Shown here: piece by piece, positions 1 to 11,800 of the stretch
How positions within the stretch are numbered: the first letter of the stretch is position 1
How the letters are laid out: each line of letters opens with the position of its first letter
Assembly (NCBI GenBank): GCA_008360955.1
Contig: LUCM01011238.1
Coordinates: 405,260 to 469,259, forward strand
Direction: 5' to 3'
Origin: Fasciolopsis buskii
Lineage: Eukaryota > Platyhelminthes > Trematoda > Plagiorchiida > Fasciolidae
DNA: 64,000 nt
The notes under the pieces: generated by a model
Told to the model about the DNA's origin: nothing
The model's input: only the letters and a program-made list of their open reading frames with translations
Database searches by the model: none
Made by a program: the position numbers and the translations under genes

Positions 1-2272
1 GGAAGTATTGAAAAGACAGACCCATCTTTGCCAATTTAAGAATTCCAGATTGAACGAATCGCTTAGACATGTAAGAAAACGAAAAGCGATATATGAATGC
101 TTTTGTCTTCTTTATTTGCATGTGCAAAACATTTATTTTCTTTCAGATAATTTCATAGTTTTTTAGCATAATATTAGAAAAGTTTAGAGTACGTTTCGTC
201 AACAACGATTGCAAAACATTCACGTTTATTCACAGAGCCATTACTGTCCAAGTGTTTATGTTCCACTCAGTGGAAAACAACATCTGATCAATAAAATAAC
301 ATAGTATAAACTAAATTCACAAAACTAATCAGGATTTTGTCTTGAATAACTACAAATAAAAGCTGTTTTTAGTCTGTTCGAATCAAAGGTGGCTTGCAGA
401 ATATGACATCGCAGTGAAACATGTTTTTATATGCATTTGTTTTAGGTCGGCTCGATAGTATTTCCAATATAAAGCATAGCGATATGTGGTTTCATTACCT
501 TGCAATGGCAATAATAGTATAATTATAGTGATAACAATAATAGTAATACATATTATCTACATTTATAGAAGTCCTGGTGAGTATCTCTCATGTGATTTCA
601 CTGAAACAAAGAAGGGTCCAACGCCTAGTTAGGAATTTTCTACGTGGAAACACAGGTATTTAGATAATAATAATGTTTACTATGATTAGACATAAAAAAG
701 CAGTTGGTCACCACAAATTCCGGGACTGTGGTCACAAGTAAAAATTGTGTTCCGATAATCGATGGACACAAATCGTGGGGCCAAAATAGACTCGCGGAGA
801 TGATACAAGTGGATGAAAATTATGAATCAACCGCAATAGGCCAAGTTCATGCATAACGCGACCATAAGCAACAACAGGGACAGCACACCCGAAAACACGA
901 GTGGTCTGTCAATCAACTGCATAGTATCTGGTAACTTCATGCATATGTCGATATAAAATACATAGAACCATTAAGGTTGCGTGGGTAACTTTTCTTGAGG
1001 CAGATTTATTGTCAAACGATACTGGACAGTCTGGTCACGGAAAACGAATGGTCGCCTAATTAAACCCTTTATTGATTTTGCTGTTGATGACTTCATGCAG
1101 TAATTCACTATAGCCGTTGAATGCTGAGGCCATTACTGAAATTCAAGAAAAAACCGCACAGCTGTTTCATCCTTATTGCGGCTCAGTGGCAATGTGCACA
1201 TTTTACACCTCATTTAGGGCGCGAACGGGGAGGGATGAATGCGCTTCGAACATCATGGTCTTTAGACCAATTGGGTCCTTCATTAACAACTAATAAAAAA
1301 CACGCCATAATTCTGGTTGAAAAAAGATTTCATTCACGATTGATATACCGCTCAATTTAACGCGAAATGGTCATGCTTTGCTTCCCTCAATAGGTGAACT
1401 AAGGACGATATTACTTGTTTTCTTGTTAAATCTCGGTTTCTTTTCGTTCTCCTGTCTGTTCAGCAGTGTAATTTTTGTAAATTCCTCCATATGGTTAATC
1501 CGTTTTTTGGGCACGGAGGCTAATACATTTCGTTCGATGCTTTTTTTATTTCATTGTTATTTAGACTATAACCAACAAACTCCCCATGCTCATTCTGTCC
1601 CAACGGAGGATGCCACACACGTCAAACCAGGTGAAATAATACCTAGATTTCAGTAACCACTTCCTGCCCTTTCCTCGGTGTAACCAATCTTGTGCATCCC
1701 CATACGCTTCGATTTTGCACGCATTCAACTCCAGATTAGAAAGAAGGGAGGACCGGGCCTAATTGCGTGCTAAGAGGCTTGCCTACTCTTGTCATGGCTC
1801 ACTCCTTTCTAACAGTATGATTACGGTGTTGACTGGACAAATACAACCCGGGAAAACCCGTCAGAAAAACGTTTATCTTTGAGAGTAGACAATTACTTGC
1901 TTAGGTTGATGACTTATTTCTGCATGCAATTGGTTACTTCCCTTTAGTTTGGATGCCAATTTCGCGCATTTATCCTTCCTATGCACGTGTACCAGTCGCC
2001 GTGAGACGATGCGTGCATGCGTGGTCGCTTGTCTGTTTGTGCGCGTGCGTGCATGTGTGCTATTGTATGAGTGCGCGCTTCCACACGCTCGCGGACCGGT
2101 GAGTGTTAAAGGAAACGTAAGATCAATCGAGTGGCGTTGCATGTTAGATGAGTTTTTGATTCTGGCTACTGCTGTTCTACGCAAATCGTGCTCACCCCAG
2201 TTTTGCTTGGTTAACATGTTCAATGTTGTGGATATTTTACGCATGGACCGGTAGCTGAAATTTTCTTTTCAG
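1..2272. other. Non-coding stretch upstream of the first candidate exon
   Basis: I see no supportable exon here. If the candidate exon at 2273 is real, its reading frame needs one base from a preceding exon, so this stretch should be intron or 5' flank of that gene. I looked for an ATG with a signal peptide ending in a donor of the right phase and found none that fits. The best donor-like site (GTGAGT at 2101) follows an ATG-started Cys/Arg-rich frame at 2008, but its phase is wrong. Positions 2005-2080 are a degenerate alternating purine-pyrimidine (TG/CG) run. Confidence 0.5.
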
Positions 2273-2388
2273 GCGACTTCATCTTACAAGTGAAGCAAAC
2301 TGGCAAGAGAAATAGGGTTCAGGTAAAGTGTGATGGCAACTCAAATCCGTTCAGCTGCCGAGTCCTCTGTACACTTGCTGTGGACAAG
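2273..2388 (+). CDS. Candidate internal exon resembling the Notch-ligand N-terminal (MNNL) module
   Basis: The segment is preceded by a pyrimidine tract and AG (2261-2272) and followed by a GTAGCA donor. Read with one base from a previous exon, it gives Gly then 38 residues beginning DFILQVKQTG and containing VKCDGN and SCRVLCTL. The order hydrophobic strand, polar turn, CDG, then CR-x-x-C-x-L is like the first part of the MNNL domain of Delta/Jagged ligands, where a strand of the form F-L-Q is followed by a Cys-rich turn and a CxxxxRVCL-like motif. The frame hits a stop soon after the donor, so an intron is required. A second good donor (CAG followed by GTAAAG) lies inside at 2321-2326 and could end the exon earlier. 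I infer it is a 5' exon of the gene ending at 8361. It could also be a separate gene or a chance frame. Confidence 0.4.
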
Positions 2389-2441
2389 GTAGCAAAATTG
2401 GTTTACTCTCTCGTGTACACATGAGTTTTGCAATTTTCCAG

Positions 2442-2485
2442 ACGGGCTGCGCAGATGGAAACGAAGGAACACTTGATCTGACTGG
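2442..2485 (+). CDS. Candidate 44-nt micro-exon
   Basis: It starts after a TTTTCCAG acceptor (2434-2441) and continues in phase from the exon ending at 2388, across a 53-nt candidate intron. It reads TGCADGNEGTLDLT plus two bases, then a GTGATT donor just before an in-frame stop. Very short introns at the 5' end of genes are known in schistosomes and relatives, which makes the arrangement plausible. There is no domain match, and a frame this short can arise by chance. A further acceptor at 2594-2595 is a possible next step, but I could not follow the reading frame beyond it. Confidence 0.2.
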
Positions 2486-4020
2486 GTGATTCAGGCCGCT
2501 ATTTTCGGGAAGTTTCTCGGTCGCATACGACGTTTTGGCGAGACCGCACCCGTGAGCTTGGGTAAAACTCACCACGTCAAAAACTTGTCATTCAGGGGCC
2601 ATTTGCGGGAGCAACAAACCGGCGCGCATTCGGTATCGAACAGTTGCTGCTCATAAGTCACTGTCCTCCTGTGAAAAATTGAAAAAAATAACTGTTGTTT
2701 TGACGAACAAAAGGTAGATTGACTCGTTTTCAGCCGATGCCTAGACGCTTCGGAAAGTGAACGGATATTTTGTCGTTACCATTCTTTGCCATTTGGCACT
2801 AATCTCCGAAACGTCAGCACAAATGGACCAAGATTAAAATGACTTCGTTTGTGAATGTATTATCCACTTGAAAAACTTAGCATATTCGGTCATACTTACC
2901 TAGTGGCTCTTAGTTATTTCACACGCACGTTAGTCCCATCATGAAACAAACGTTTGGTATGACTGAAAATGGTACAAAACGAACAACTGACATCATACCG
3001 GGGACCAGTAAGCGGGTTTGTCGGACAATAATCTGTTCGTTTCACAACGAGAAATAAATTCGATCGGACTGCGTCGGTGTTGTTTCATTCACATCCGGTA
3101 CCTTGAACCTATCAATAAATTAGGTATTAATCGGCAGTCAGATAAAATAGATGCTGATCACTTACAATTCGTCAGTTGGAAGCGGTGGCATCCACTTATT
3201 CACATACAGAGGGAATCGGTCTACCAGACAAACGACATTTGTCCATAAACATAAGAATTCCAACACGTCTCAGACGTCCTGCGTGAAATGTCATTCTGGA
3301 GAAAGTGACTGACTCACGTTATTATCATAATAAACATGGCCTTTGTCGGTTTTGAAAAGAATTCATTTCTTATCTATCTGGATTAAAAGAAGGTATCCAG
3401 AACTTTTGAACTTAACTTTCTTAATCCGCTCCGATTTTCGTTTGGGTGTTTAAGGATGTGGTGAACTAAATTCGCACTTCTCTCGTTCTGCATACTGAGC
3501 CAGTCCCAATGCAGGACTGCTAGCCATTGACAGAAACTAACTGTTGCCCTTTGGCTGAAAAGCAAAGATGAAAATCAGTCGATGGGGAATCATGTGACTA
3601 GTCCGAAAATTTGTAAATGATTTACCGTCCACAAAAGGGATGGATTCGCGCAGTATAAAGTAATAAAGTGTGATGATTCTCAAGGAATCTAATTGTACCC
3701 TCTGTCAGTTACATTTTTAAAGGTAAACTCAAATAAGATTTGGTGCTAATTTACATGGTTAAAAAAAATCATGTGTACACTAGAACCGCAAAGTGCCGCT
3801 TGAAAAGTTGAACGAAATTATTTTCAGAGACTGCTTTAACCAGACTGCTGATAATTATTTATGCGCTGAAATCGGGGAGCCAGTTCTTTAATTCAAAATA
3901 TTAGCTTCAGCAAAAGGGGCCGGATGTTTTCATTTGCACTGATTTTACTTTGTCGGGTTACTTCGTTTCCTAAAATAATCGGTATCTTTACGAATTGATC
4001 AGTTTTTAACTGCTATCTGC

Positions 4021-4021
<1 letters not shown>

Positions 4022-4057
<36 letters not shown>
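4022..4057. repeat. (AG)18 microsatellite
   Basis: An uninterrupted AG/GA dinucleotide run of about 36 bases in otherwise non-repetitive, probably intronic DNA. Confidence 0.95.
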
Positions 4058-4059
<2 letters not shown>

Positions 4060-6832
4060 GATGACAACGGCTCGGCTGCCTCTGGGGTCCTCGATGTTCT
4101 AAAATTGGTGGTGCTTTGTCCATAAAGAGGGAGGGGGGACTGACAAGACGACAGCTTTGAACTCATCAGAGTAGGATGTTATATGAATTTCTCGGTCGTG
4201 ATCCATGAGTTCTCTTTATGAGCGAATGGACTAAAGCCCCTGTTTTTGATATATATTCTGGGTCCTATTATTTTACACAATGTTGTTGTCTGGATGAATG
4301 CTTCACTTTTCCGTCAGTAATTATGTTAGTAGATCTCCCCATGCAGAAGACTGACGGTAACAGTCAGCTGCAGAGCAATTCATTGCGAAGCACACGATCA
4401 AGAAGACTAAGCAAGGCAGTCCAACTGTTAGTGATCCCGGGAATCACATAATACCAGCTCTGGAATTTCGGGCTGCTGATCAGATAAACCAGATCACATA
4501 AGTTGGAAGAAAAGCTTTAAATTTCACAACGAAAATGCCAAAAGGCCAATATGGTATAGACAGAAAGCAGATTTTTCGTAGAGATCGACTGAAGCCCCCG
4601 TGGCTTTATACTTAGGACCCACGTCAATTACATACGGGCTCTTAATGATCGGGATTTTGATTTGTTTTTACCTACTATTAGCATGTTGGGCTTAGAGGAA
4701 ATGTTCTCCCACAAGACACGTTATAGCCTTTCACGTGATCTCCATGGGTAGCTGCTCATAGAATGATCATTGATGTGTTTCGATGTTCCGCCAAATTGGG
4801 TTCAAAGGTCGAGACTTAACATCAGCATGATACCACGTGAAATCTAATGCGGATCATGACATACTGTCAGACGTATCAATCCTCATTCGTCTCTGAATAC
4901 GGAAGTCCAAGAGTTAACCCTTCAAATTGTACCGCAATCTCGGTAAGCTTTGTCTTCAACTTTTGATGAATTTGTTTGATGATATTGAGGTGCAACTCTA
5001 GAGAAAACGATATGCTGGGTCAACCAACGATAGCTTTTACCTCTGCCACTGTTACAGTACATCTCATTATTGGTTCGATTAGGGTGGGTGTCTGAAAACT
5101 CAAAATTTAGGCTATGAACTTTATACACGAAGAGTGTATGATATTGAGTAGCATTGCGATAAATAGGGCAGTGATCTAAACAAGGGCAAATGTCTTAGTA
5201 AGTATCCTTATTTAGAAGAAATGTAGAAATTACGAGACAGGCAACAGGACGAGAACGTTAACTTGGATAGTGAGATGAATGTGACAGATAAGTCACCACC
5301 GCTCTTCCTAAGCGACTGCAAATCGAGGCCTATTCGGGTTTTAAAACTTTTAGACTGGTTAACTCGAAAACGGGTGCCCCTGATTGAGTAGGCGTTTTAA
5401 AACCCAGTGGGTTCACCTGAACAGCAAGAAGAAATTTCAACATGTGAGTGTATCGTAGACTAAAGTGGCTGGAAACAGAAAAACATTTGAGGATAGCTGG
5501 GGGCGAGTGCTGGAAGGTTCTTGCGGAGGGCTGCCGAAGAAAAGATTTCACAATCGGTGTTGCACGGAACAACTTTTTAACGGTCTCCAAAAATGACTGG
5601 TTTGGTCATCTTATTAGTGTGAATAACATCTAGTGCTTCATTATATAAACAATTGGGATTACCATTGCAGCCAATCTTGAGGACCGTTAGAAACACTCCC
5701 GACAGTTCTATTTTTGAATTTCAATCACTTACAAATTACGTATGGTATGATACTTTGATTTCTCGATACTGTTTGAAATATCCTCATCACTGATGCACCG
5801 AAAGTAATTCCCTTTCACACCTAAACGAGTTTTCTCTCTAGGATGTTTATAACATCAGCTATGAGAAGTCAAATCGACAGAGACTGGCCTGTAACAAAAG
5901 TTAAAACGAGTTTATTCTTCGCTGTCTCAAAACAACAGATGATGAAAGTTACTGTCGGGAGTGTTTAATTAGCCACTTTCTAGTTACCGTTGCTTACCTT
6001 TTGACGATTGTTTTACAATCGAACTTGGTTTGAATAAGGTGGCTAGTGGCAACTACAAAGATAAGTTTTACCAGTTTTCCAGTCAACTTTTTGTGTGTCA
6101 ATTGATTTCGAATATAAAAATAGGATTTCCTGATTCTCTTTGGTAAATGTGATGATCGACGGCATAAAGTATTGCCCAGTTTTTCGGATCGCTCCGTTAA
6201 TAACAATACAGAAATTCCTAACTTTTCTGTCTGCGACCACCCAAACTAAATGTTAACTACATTGTCATCAAGTCATCCAATAACTCTGTAATCAGTCGGC
6301 CCATTCAGTAACTTGATGTCATAGAAGTCATCCATTAGCAGAGTCTGCGTCTTGTAAGGTTCAATAAATTCATTGAAATTGTCAAATGTTTTGCAAACAT
6401 CTATCGGAGAGACTTTATTTTCAATCTGCTAGGTAACTCATCATTCACCTATGGACTTGGAAACCGAATTTCGGATCACTTTTGCGCGACTTTTTTCCTC
6501 ATTACAGTTTTACTATCACTAACACATTTGCCCTGGTGTCATCGAAGAATCGACAGTCTTTGTCGAAATCTGATATGGTTTTGTGTAGATCTGTTGCTTA
6601 AGACTTCTGCACTAGATGACTTGTTGTGGTCATTTAGTCACTGAAAATACCGAGGAATCAACTTGGTGCTTAAACGCTCAATTACCCAATTCGTTGGTGG
6701 CTAAATGTCTGCTAACATATGGAAAAATCTCATAGGTGCTTCTGACATGCTTCATACTCACACTGTTCTAAGTCCCGGTTGTTTTCTGTCTGTCGTTTTT
6801 CGCACTCCTTCGGAGCTTCCAGGTTTTATTCC

Positions 6833-6847
6833 CAATCTTTTTTCCAG
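6833..6847 (+). other. 3' splice acceptor of the terminal exon
   Basis: A run of pyrimidines (CCCAATCTTTTTTCCAG) ends in AG at 6846-6847. The open frame runs on from here: six more codons (C, S, S, C, P, Y) can be read before the first GTG codon at 6868. No suitable ATG opens the frame, so the coding segment must be entered by splicing. The exon begins with two bases that complete a codon. Confidence 0.75.
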
Positions 6848-8361
6848 GATGTTCATCATGTCCGTACGTGCAGCAATGTGAAATGATGGTTTGTGGATCT
6901 AGCTATGTCGATGGACGTATGCAGTTGGATTTTGTGGCCGGCTGTTCCCTGCATTGTCCTCCACTCGGACCAATCGAGTGTAAACTGGATGAAAACGGTC
7001 TATTAAGATGGCAGCCCGTTGACCCATGCGAGGTGCCAACAACAACAACAGCAACAACAACAACGACTACTACTACTACAACTACCACAACTACCACAAC
7101 AAAGACCACGGTTGCTACCACTACAACTACCACCACGACCGCCGCCATAGCAGCCGAGGAATCTACTGCCTTTTTTCCGGGATCATCAGCTCCTAATACC
7201 GGTACTGAAATTAGCAGTAGTAGCAGCGGGAACGAAATTTCCTCTAGTCATGGTTCACAGACTAGCACAAGTTCATCGATAGATATGGATTACTCTCAAA
7301 CATATAATGCTACGACATTCACACCTTGGACTGATGAACCAAATAAACCGATTAGCAGATGGGTTCTTGTTTGGCTAATACCATTATTAGCTGTACTGGG
7401 CATCGTACTTTGTCTTTTGGTTTGCTGTATTACCATGAATCATTTTAAACGGACGCGGGACAAAGTACGCTTGCCCCCTGGTAAGAATAACCATCGCGAC
7501 GATCATTACGATGAATTAGTGTTAAACACAGTTGGATCCAGTGTTAGTGGGCATCAGAGGAATCGATCCGCGTATACACCGGGAATTTTGTCCAGAACAT
7601 CAGAGGACAAGCCAATGAACAACGGCCATCACGATAAGGCCAAGTCTAACGGAAATTTGTCCGGCAAAAAAAGCCGATGTGTTGGTTACCAACGGAACGG
7701 TCAGAAAGTACAGAAAAGTAAACGTAAGATCATCGGCGGTCAGTCGACCGGAGAAAAGAAGATGATCAATTGGCAAGATGTTGGGACAGAAGAATACATT
7801 ACTCCACCGAGTCCTCGCTCGGCTACGGGCTTGCGTTCTGGTCAGAGGCGATCGGGATCGGAAAATCTGGGACAGCAGCAACGTGCTTCAAGCAGCCAGT
7901 CTCAGACCTCGTCAGCATTTAGACCCCCTGCAAGTGTCCATCCAATACCACGCTCTGCGTCACCATTGTCTAGTCATTTTGGAGACGGGAATTCCATGGC
8001 CACATCTACCATGTATGATTCACAGCACTTAGGTAGTTGCCCACCATCATATGACGATAGCATATTATTCGACAGCATCCCGAGTAGAGGTCAGTACTCC
8101 AAGCGGGATCCACTGAATTACTATCCGAGCGGTGAGGAATCGGATTATTTAGAACAAGGTAACTGGTACTTCAGACCAACACAAGATATGACGGACGACC
8201 AAAGCGTTTCCACTTTGACTAGGAGTCAGAACTATGACCAGTTACTAACTTTACCACACACGCCCAGTGCATTTAATACGGCTGAATTACCCGCATATCA
8301 AGCTTCCAGTAGCATACGGAGCAATAGGGGAGAGAAGTCTCCGCGCATACCTCGGATATGA
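6848..8361 (+). CDS. Terminal exon of a mucin-stalked single-pass membrane protein with a sushi-like ectodomain end
   Basis: This is the 3' exon of a larger gene, 503 codons plus TGA, by far the longest open frame in the window. Counting the first full codon (6850) as residue 1, residues 1-61 hold eight Cys (1, 4, 10, 15, 32, 36, 44, 60). The stretch GPIECKLDENGLLRWQPVDP has the C-x-x-x-NG-x-W-x-P-x-x-C look of the end of a sushi/CCP module; a divergent DSL-like fold is an alternative. Residues 64-97 are almost pure Thr, followed by a Ser-rich stalk with one N-A-T sequon, so heavy O-glycosylation is expected. Residues 171-196 form one transmembrane helix ending in Cys residues (possible palmitoylation) and a basic stop-transfer segment. 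The tail of about 300 residues is Ser/Gln-rich with a PPSY motif (398-401) and ends RIPRI. The likely topology is type I at the cell surface. The missing ectodomain exons lie upstream. The function is unknown; it may be a receptor or ligand. Confidence 0.85.
7039..7140 (+). repeat. Coding threonine-codon (ACN)n repeat
   Basis: About 34 codons, nearly all ACA/ACT/ACC/ACG, broken by single Ala, Lys and Val codons. It encodes the mucin-like stalk of the membrane protein. Mixed synonymous codons show the tract is old or kept by selection on the protein, rather than a fresh trinucleotide expansion. Confidence 0.9.
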
Positions 8362-8884
8362 GTATCGGTTGGTGGAAATTAACAGAAACAGTCTTTTTGG
8401 TTTTTTCTTTATGTTTTATCCTCTCGTTTATTCGGTCCAAAAAACTCCCCGGCTTTATGCTCGACTTGTCCCGAAAAGCCACTGGTTGGCCGAAGGAAAG
8501 AAACCATGAAAAAACCTAGTGGAGCTCCACAACGCCTCACATTGTAATTACATCATAATGTGCAGTCTCTGGAACAATTTTGGTTTTGTAAAATACTGTA
8601 TATCTCCAGATTATTCTTATCGTTGATAGTGCACCGGTCGATAACTCCTGCCTTTGAATTTATCTACGTCTTAACATATTCGCCTATGAAGACTTTTTGT
8701 TCCATGGATTGATAAAGGAAACCGTGCTAGGTCCATTAGTGCGTACGCATTGCGGTTAGGATTGGAAGGATTTTTAACTACTGGCCATAACAAAACCGGT
8801 CGCCTGAAAACTTTCATGCTCACATTTTGCATACTGAAATTGTGAGAACGCATTTCAAAATTATATAGACCCATGTTAAATAAA
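8362..8884 (+). other. 3' untranslated region of the membrane-protein gene
   Basis: This runs from the stop codon to the first good AATAAA and has no coding signal. The boundaries are inferred; the true cleavage site should lie 10-30 bases beyond the signal. Confidence 0.55.
8879..8884 (+). promoter_or_regulatory. Candidate polyadenylation signal AATAAA
   Basis: Canonical AATAAA about 520 bases after the stop codon, within a short A-rich stretch. It is the first canonical hexamer I noticed downstream of the gene. Confidence 0.55.
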
Positions 8885-8889
8885 AAATG

Positions 8890-11800
8890 GCTTTTCTTAT
8901 GTTACATTCTGACATTCTACAATATGAATATTTTATTAATCACTTAGATGCACTGTCTCATTCAAATCCAATTAAGAAGTATGTGCTAATGACGGAACCG
9001 ATGTGATGAAATAGCTTCGTGGTCAGCAAACCTTGTCAAATGTATTTTATCCACACCAGTTTGAGGCATCTGACAGTTTTATTCGAACAAATGTCACCGG
9101 AAAAGTGCTTCGATAAAGATAAAACCACAAATTCCCTGCGTGGTAACGATTGAGGTAAACTCACATATTCGGGGACTGTGTCATTCACACCCTACGTGTT
9201 TTATCAACGGGGCAACATGTATCAGAAGGGCCTCGGACCAACAGGGGGCCGCTAAGTGGGCAAGTTGATTGGCTGTGGGAAAGTTTGAACCTACGAAATT
9301 AAGGTTGAAACTCCGTGATATTGACGGCTTGACTAGCGTCGATCGCTCATGAGGTGGAACTAGGCAACAAATTTTAGAGGAACTAATACTACAGTAATTC
9401 CCTATAGTTTAAATTGGTGACCTCTTTTTACGCCAAGGTGATGCCTCGGCAGATATTTCGAACATCTATATCCTCCGTATATAAAAGTATGAAAAATGAT
9501 TTATTGGCTTGCTATTATTTGATAAAGTCTGATTTTGTTTGAAAATTAAGTGGAAAATAGTCACCATGCGTTATCGGCACTTTGTTCCCCATTAGGAAAC
9601 TACGAAGACACTATACAGGCGCTTCATCCTTTCTAAAAATTACCAGCTGTGCTTATCCACTGATACCGTACCGGGACGCGAACTCCAAAAGGACGATTAG
9701 GAGACAGCCAACCGGAGGATTCCCAATGGTTTTCTGAACCTCATCACGTCCAATAACAGACAACAAACATCAACCGATGGACGACTTCTTTGCAGGTAGC
9801 CTACTTTTGGGCAGATTGGATATGCACTTCTAGCAACGAGGAAACTACAGCACACTGTTCCCAAGGTATCTTTGCGGTCAACTGAGCACTGACATCACGA
9901 GGAATAAAATCGCGATCCTTAGGATCTCATCTGACTAACACCGGTAAAGTGGAAAATAATCCTGATCTATGCGTTCCCCATCCACAGTCAAGAAGAAGGT
10001 AAATACGCGCTAGTTTTGGATTAGAGGTCCAAGGAAGTGGTCCGATGCCCGATCGATTTTGAGCGGGTTTCCGGAGGTTATTTAACGTAGATGATTTCAC
10101 GTTAGGCTATAGCTTCACCTCGATAAACGGGTCACAGATAAAAGCAAGCTCTAAATTATTTCTACTTGTAACCAAACACAGTTCTCTTTCTTCTAAAAAT
10201 CAGAAAATATTGTTTATTCACTTTGGTAAACAATTTGCTTCGTCACCAACAGAAAGCATTTTGCTTTGCATCAGGGAAAGCTGACCTTAATGATAAAATC
10301 TTACTTTCATTTAAAAATAACTCAGATTGTCAGCGACTTGCAGTAATTTCGTCAACATCACGTTTATTTAAATTATTAGATGCATTAATTTTATGAATGC
10401 AACCATGCTAAAGAAGGAGAAAAAAAGTAAAAGCGTGTTTCGCATTCCGATAACAAAACGGACGAGGTGGGGATTTCTAGAAGACTTGGAAGGTCCTAAA
10501 CTTCCTCATGGGAGTACACTCGCTATAGTAGGACTAGAGGATTAAGGCGAAAATGAGTATAATAAGAATGTTGCATTCGACAGGTCGTTCGGATGACCGA
10601 AATAATCCCCAAAATACATCTCATTTAAAGGAGACACTAAGCCTGCAAGTGAAGTAACGAAGAGTGAAGCGACCGTTGCTTAGACTGGACTCATTACGCC
10701 AAAAGTGAACGGGAATTTCATCTCAGGCAACTTAATTTACACTAGAAAGAACAGCATGCTACCTGAATTAGCCAATATATCGAAGCACCAGTTAGAAGTT
10801 TCTCAAGTTTGTAATTTTCACTGACAAGACCGGATGATAAGATAGCAAACTACGGACTTTGCAATATTGTAACAAAATGTCTTTATTCGTTTGGGTTGAC
10901 TTTTATCCGGAAAGAATACGAGCACTCGTTATTCTGTAAGGAAATTAGACGTCAGCATTTTACATCAAAAAGTAAGAGACAACTGATGTCACCAGCTTCA
11001 ACGCAAGGGTACAGAAATCCTAACCCTCAAATGTATATGTGCATTTTTGCACCCATCACATTTGCCCGAAAACTGTGTTCTATGGACAGAAAAAGGGGCA
11101 TGCCCGGAATGACCTGCAAACAGTTCTTATTTGAATACCACTGCAAATCTACGAATAAGAATCCTGAGGAAGGTTCAAGAAACGAAAAGGCCAATAATTT
11201 CTTCACAAAAGTAAGTAAATTATTACTTGGAATCCATTTTTTTCAGCGCGACCCTGTAGATATTTTGCACGGTTTTCACTTTATGTCATAAATTTTGAAA
11301 CCCTTAAGATCAAGCGTGGAAAGAAGAAACCTTGGAATACTTTTGAGAACTTGATCCTTGGTTTCAAGTCATTGTTTTAAATTTAACTAGTGAATGGCGG
11401 TGATGTGATGTTAGACAGATGGAAGCAAAACATGAAGTAAAGTGGTTGATTGGATGAGTTTGCTTTTCCTAGAATTTTTACTGTGATGGTTTATATCGTT
11501 GAAGAATCTGCTCTATTTTTCTAGTGGCTTTATAAACGGTGTTTTGCCGAGTGGAGGCATTGGTCACAAAAGCAGATTGCTGCGGAAAGCCTTGATCTCA
11601 TTCCGAAATATCAACATGTAAATTAAACAAACTGATGATGACAAGGGGTTGTAAAAGAAAAAATGGTCAGTTTGTCCTAGACCTCAGATGCTGAATCACA
11701 TTCATCCATTACTTCAGAACAAAAGAAGGGCGTAACATTAATTTGCTTGTTTATTGGGGGCAAGCCCCCGAAGCAGTTTTATGCATGGAATATTTACTTT

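Larger units (their letters stand above)
2486..6847 (+). other. Probable large intron (or intergenic DNA) before the terminal exon
   Basis: No domain-bearing exon was recognised in this 4.4 kb. I looked for Cys-rich EGF or DSL-type exons behind plausible acceptors. The most open candidates (2596-2711, 2734-2836 and 6508-6590) had no recognisable motif. It contains a (GA)n microsatellite at 4022-4057. If the exons at 2273 and 6848 belong to one gene, this is its main intron, with any missing ectodomain exons hidden in it. Confidence 0.35.

Noticed and set aside
2005..2100. Candidate first exon ending in the GTGAGT donor at 2101
   Set aside because: The phase does not fit the exon at 2273, and the encoded peptide (Cys/Arg/Val from a TG/CG run) is not a convincing signal peptide.
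6903..7148. Minus-strand poly-Val frame
   Set aside because: It is the antisense shadow of the Thr-codon repeat in the real exon.
10896..11291. 131-codon plus-strand frame
   Set aside because: Within chance expectation and no recognised domain. The start codon is not ATG.
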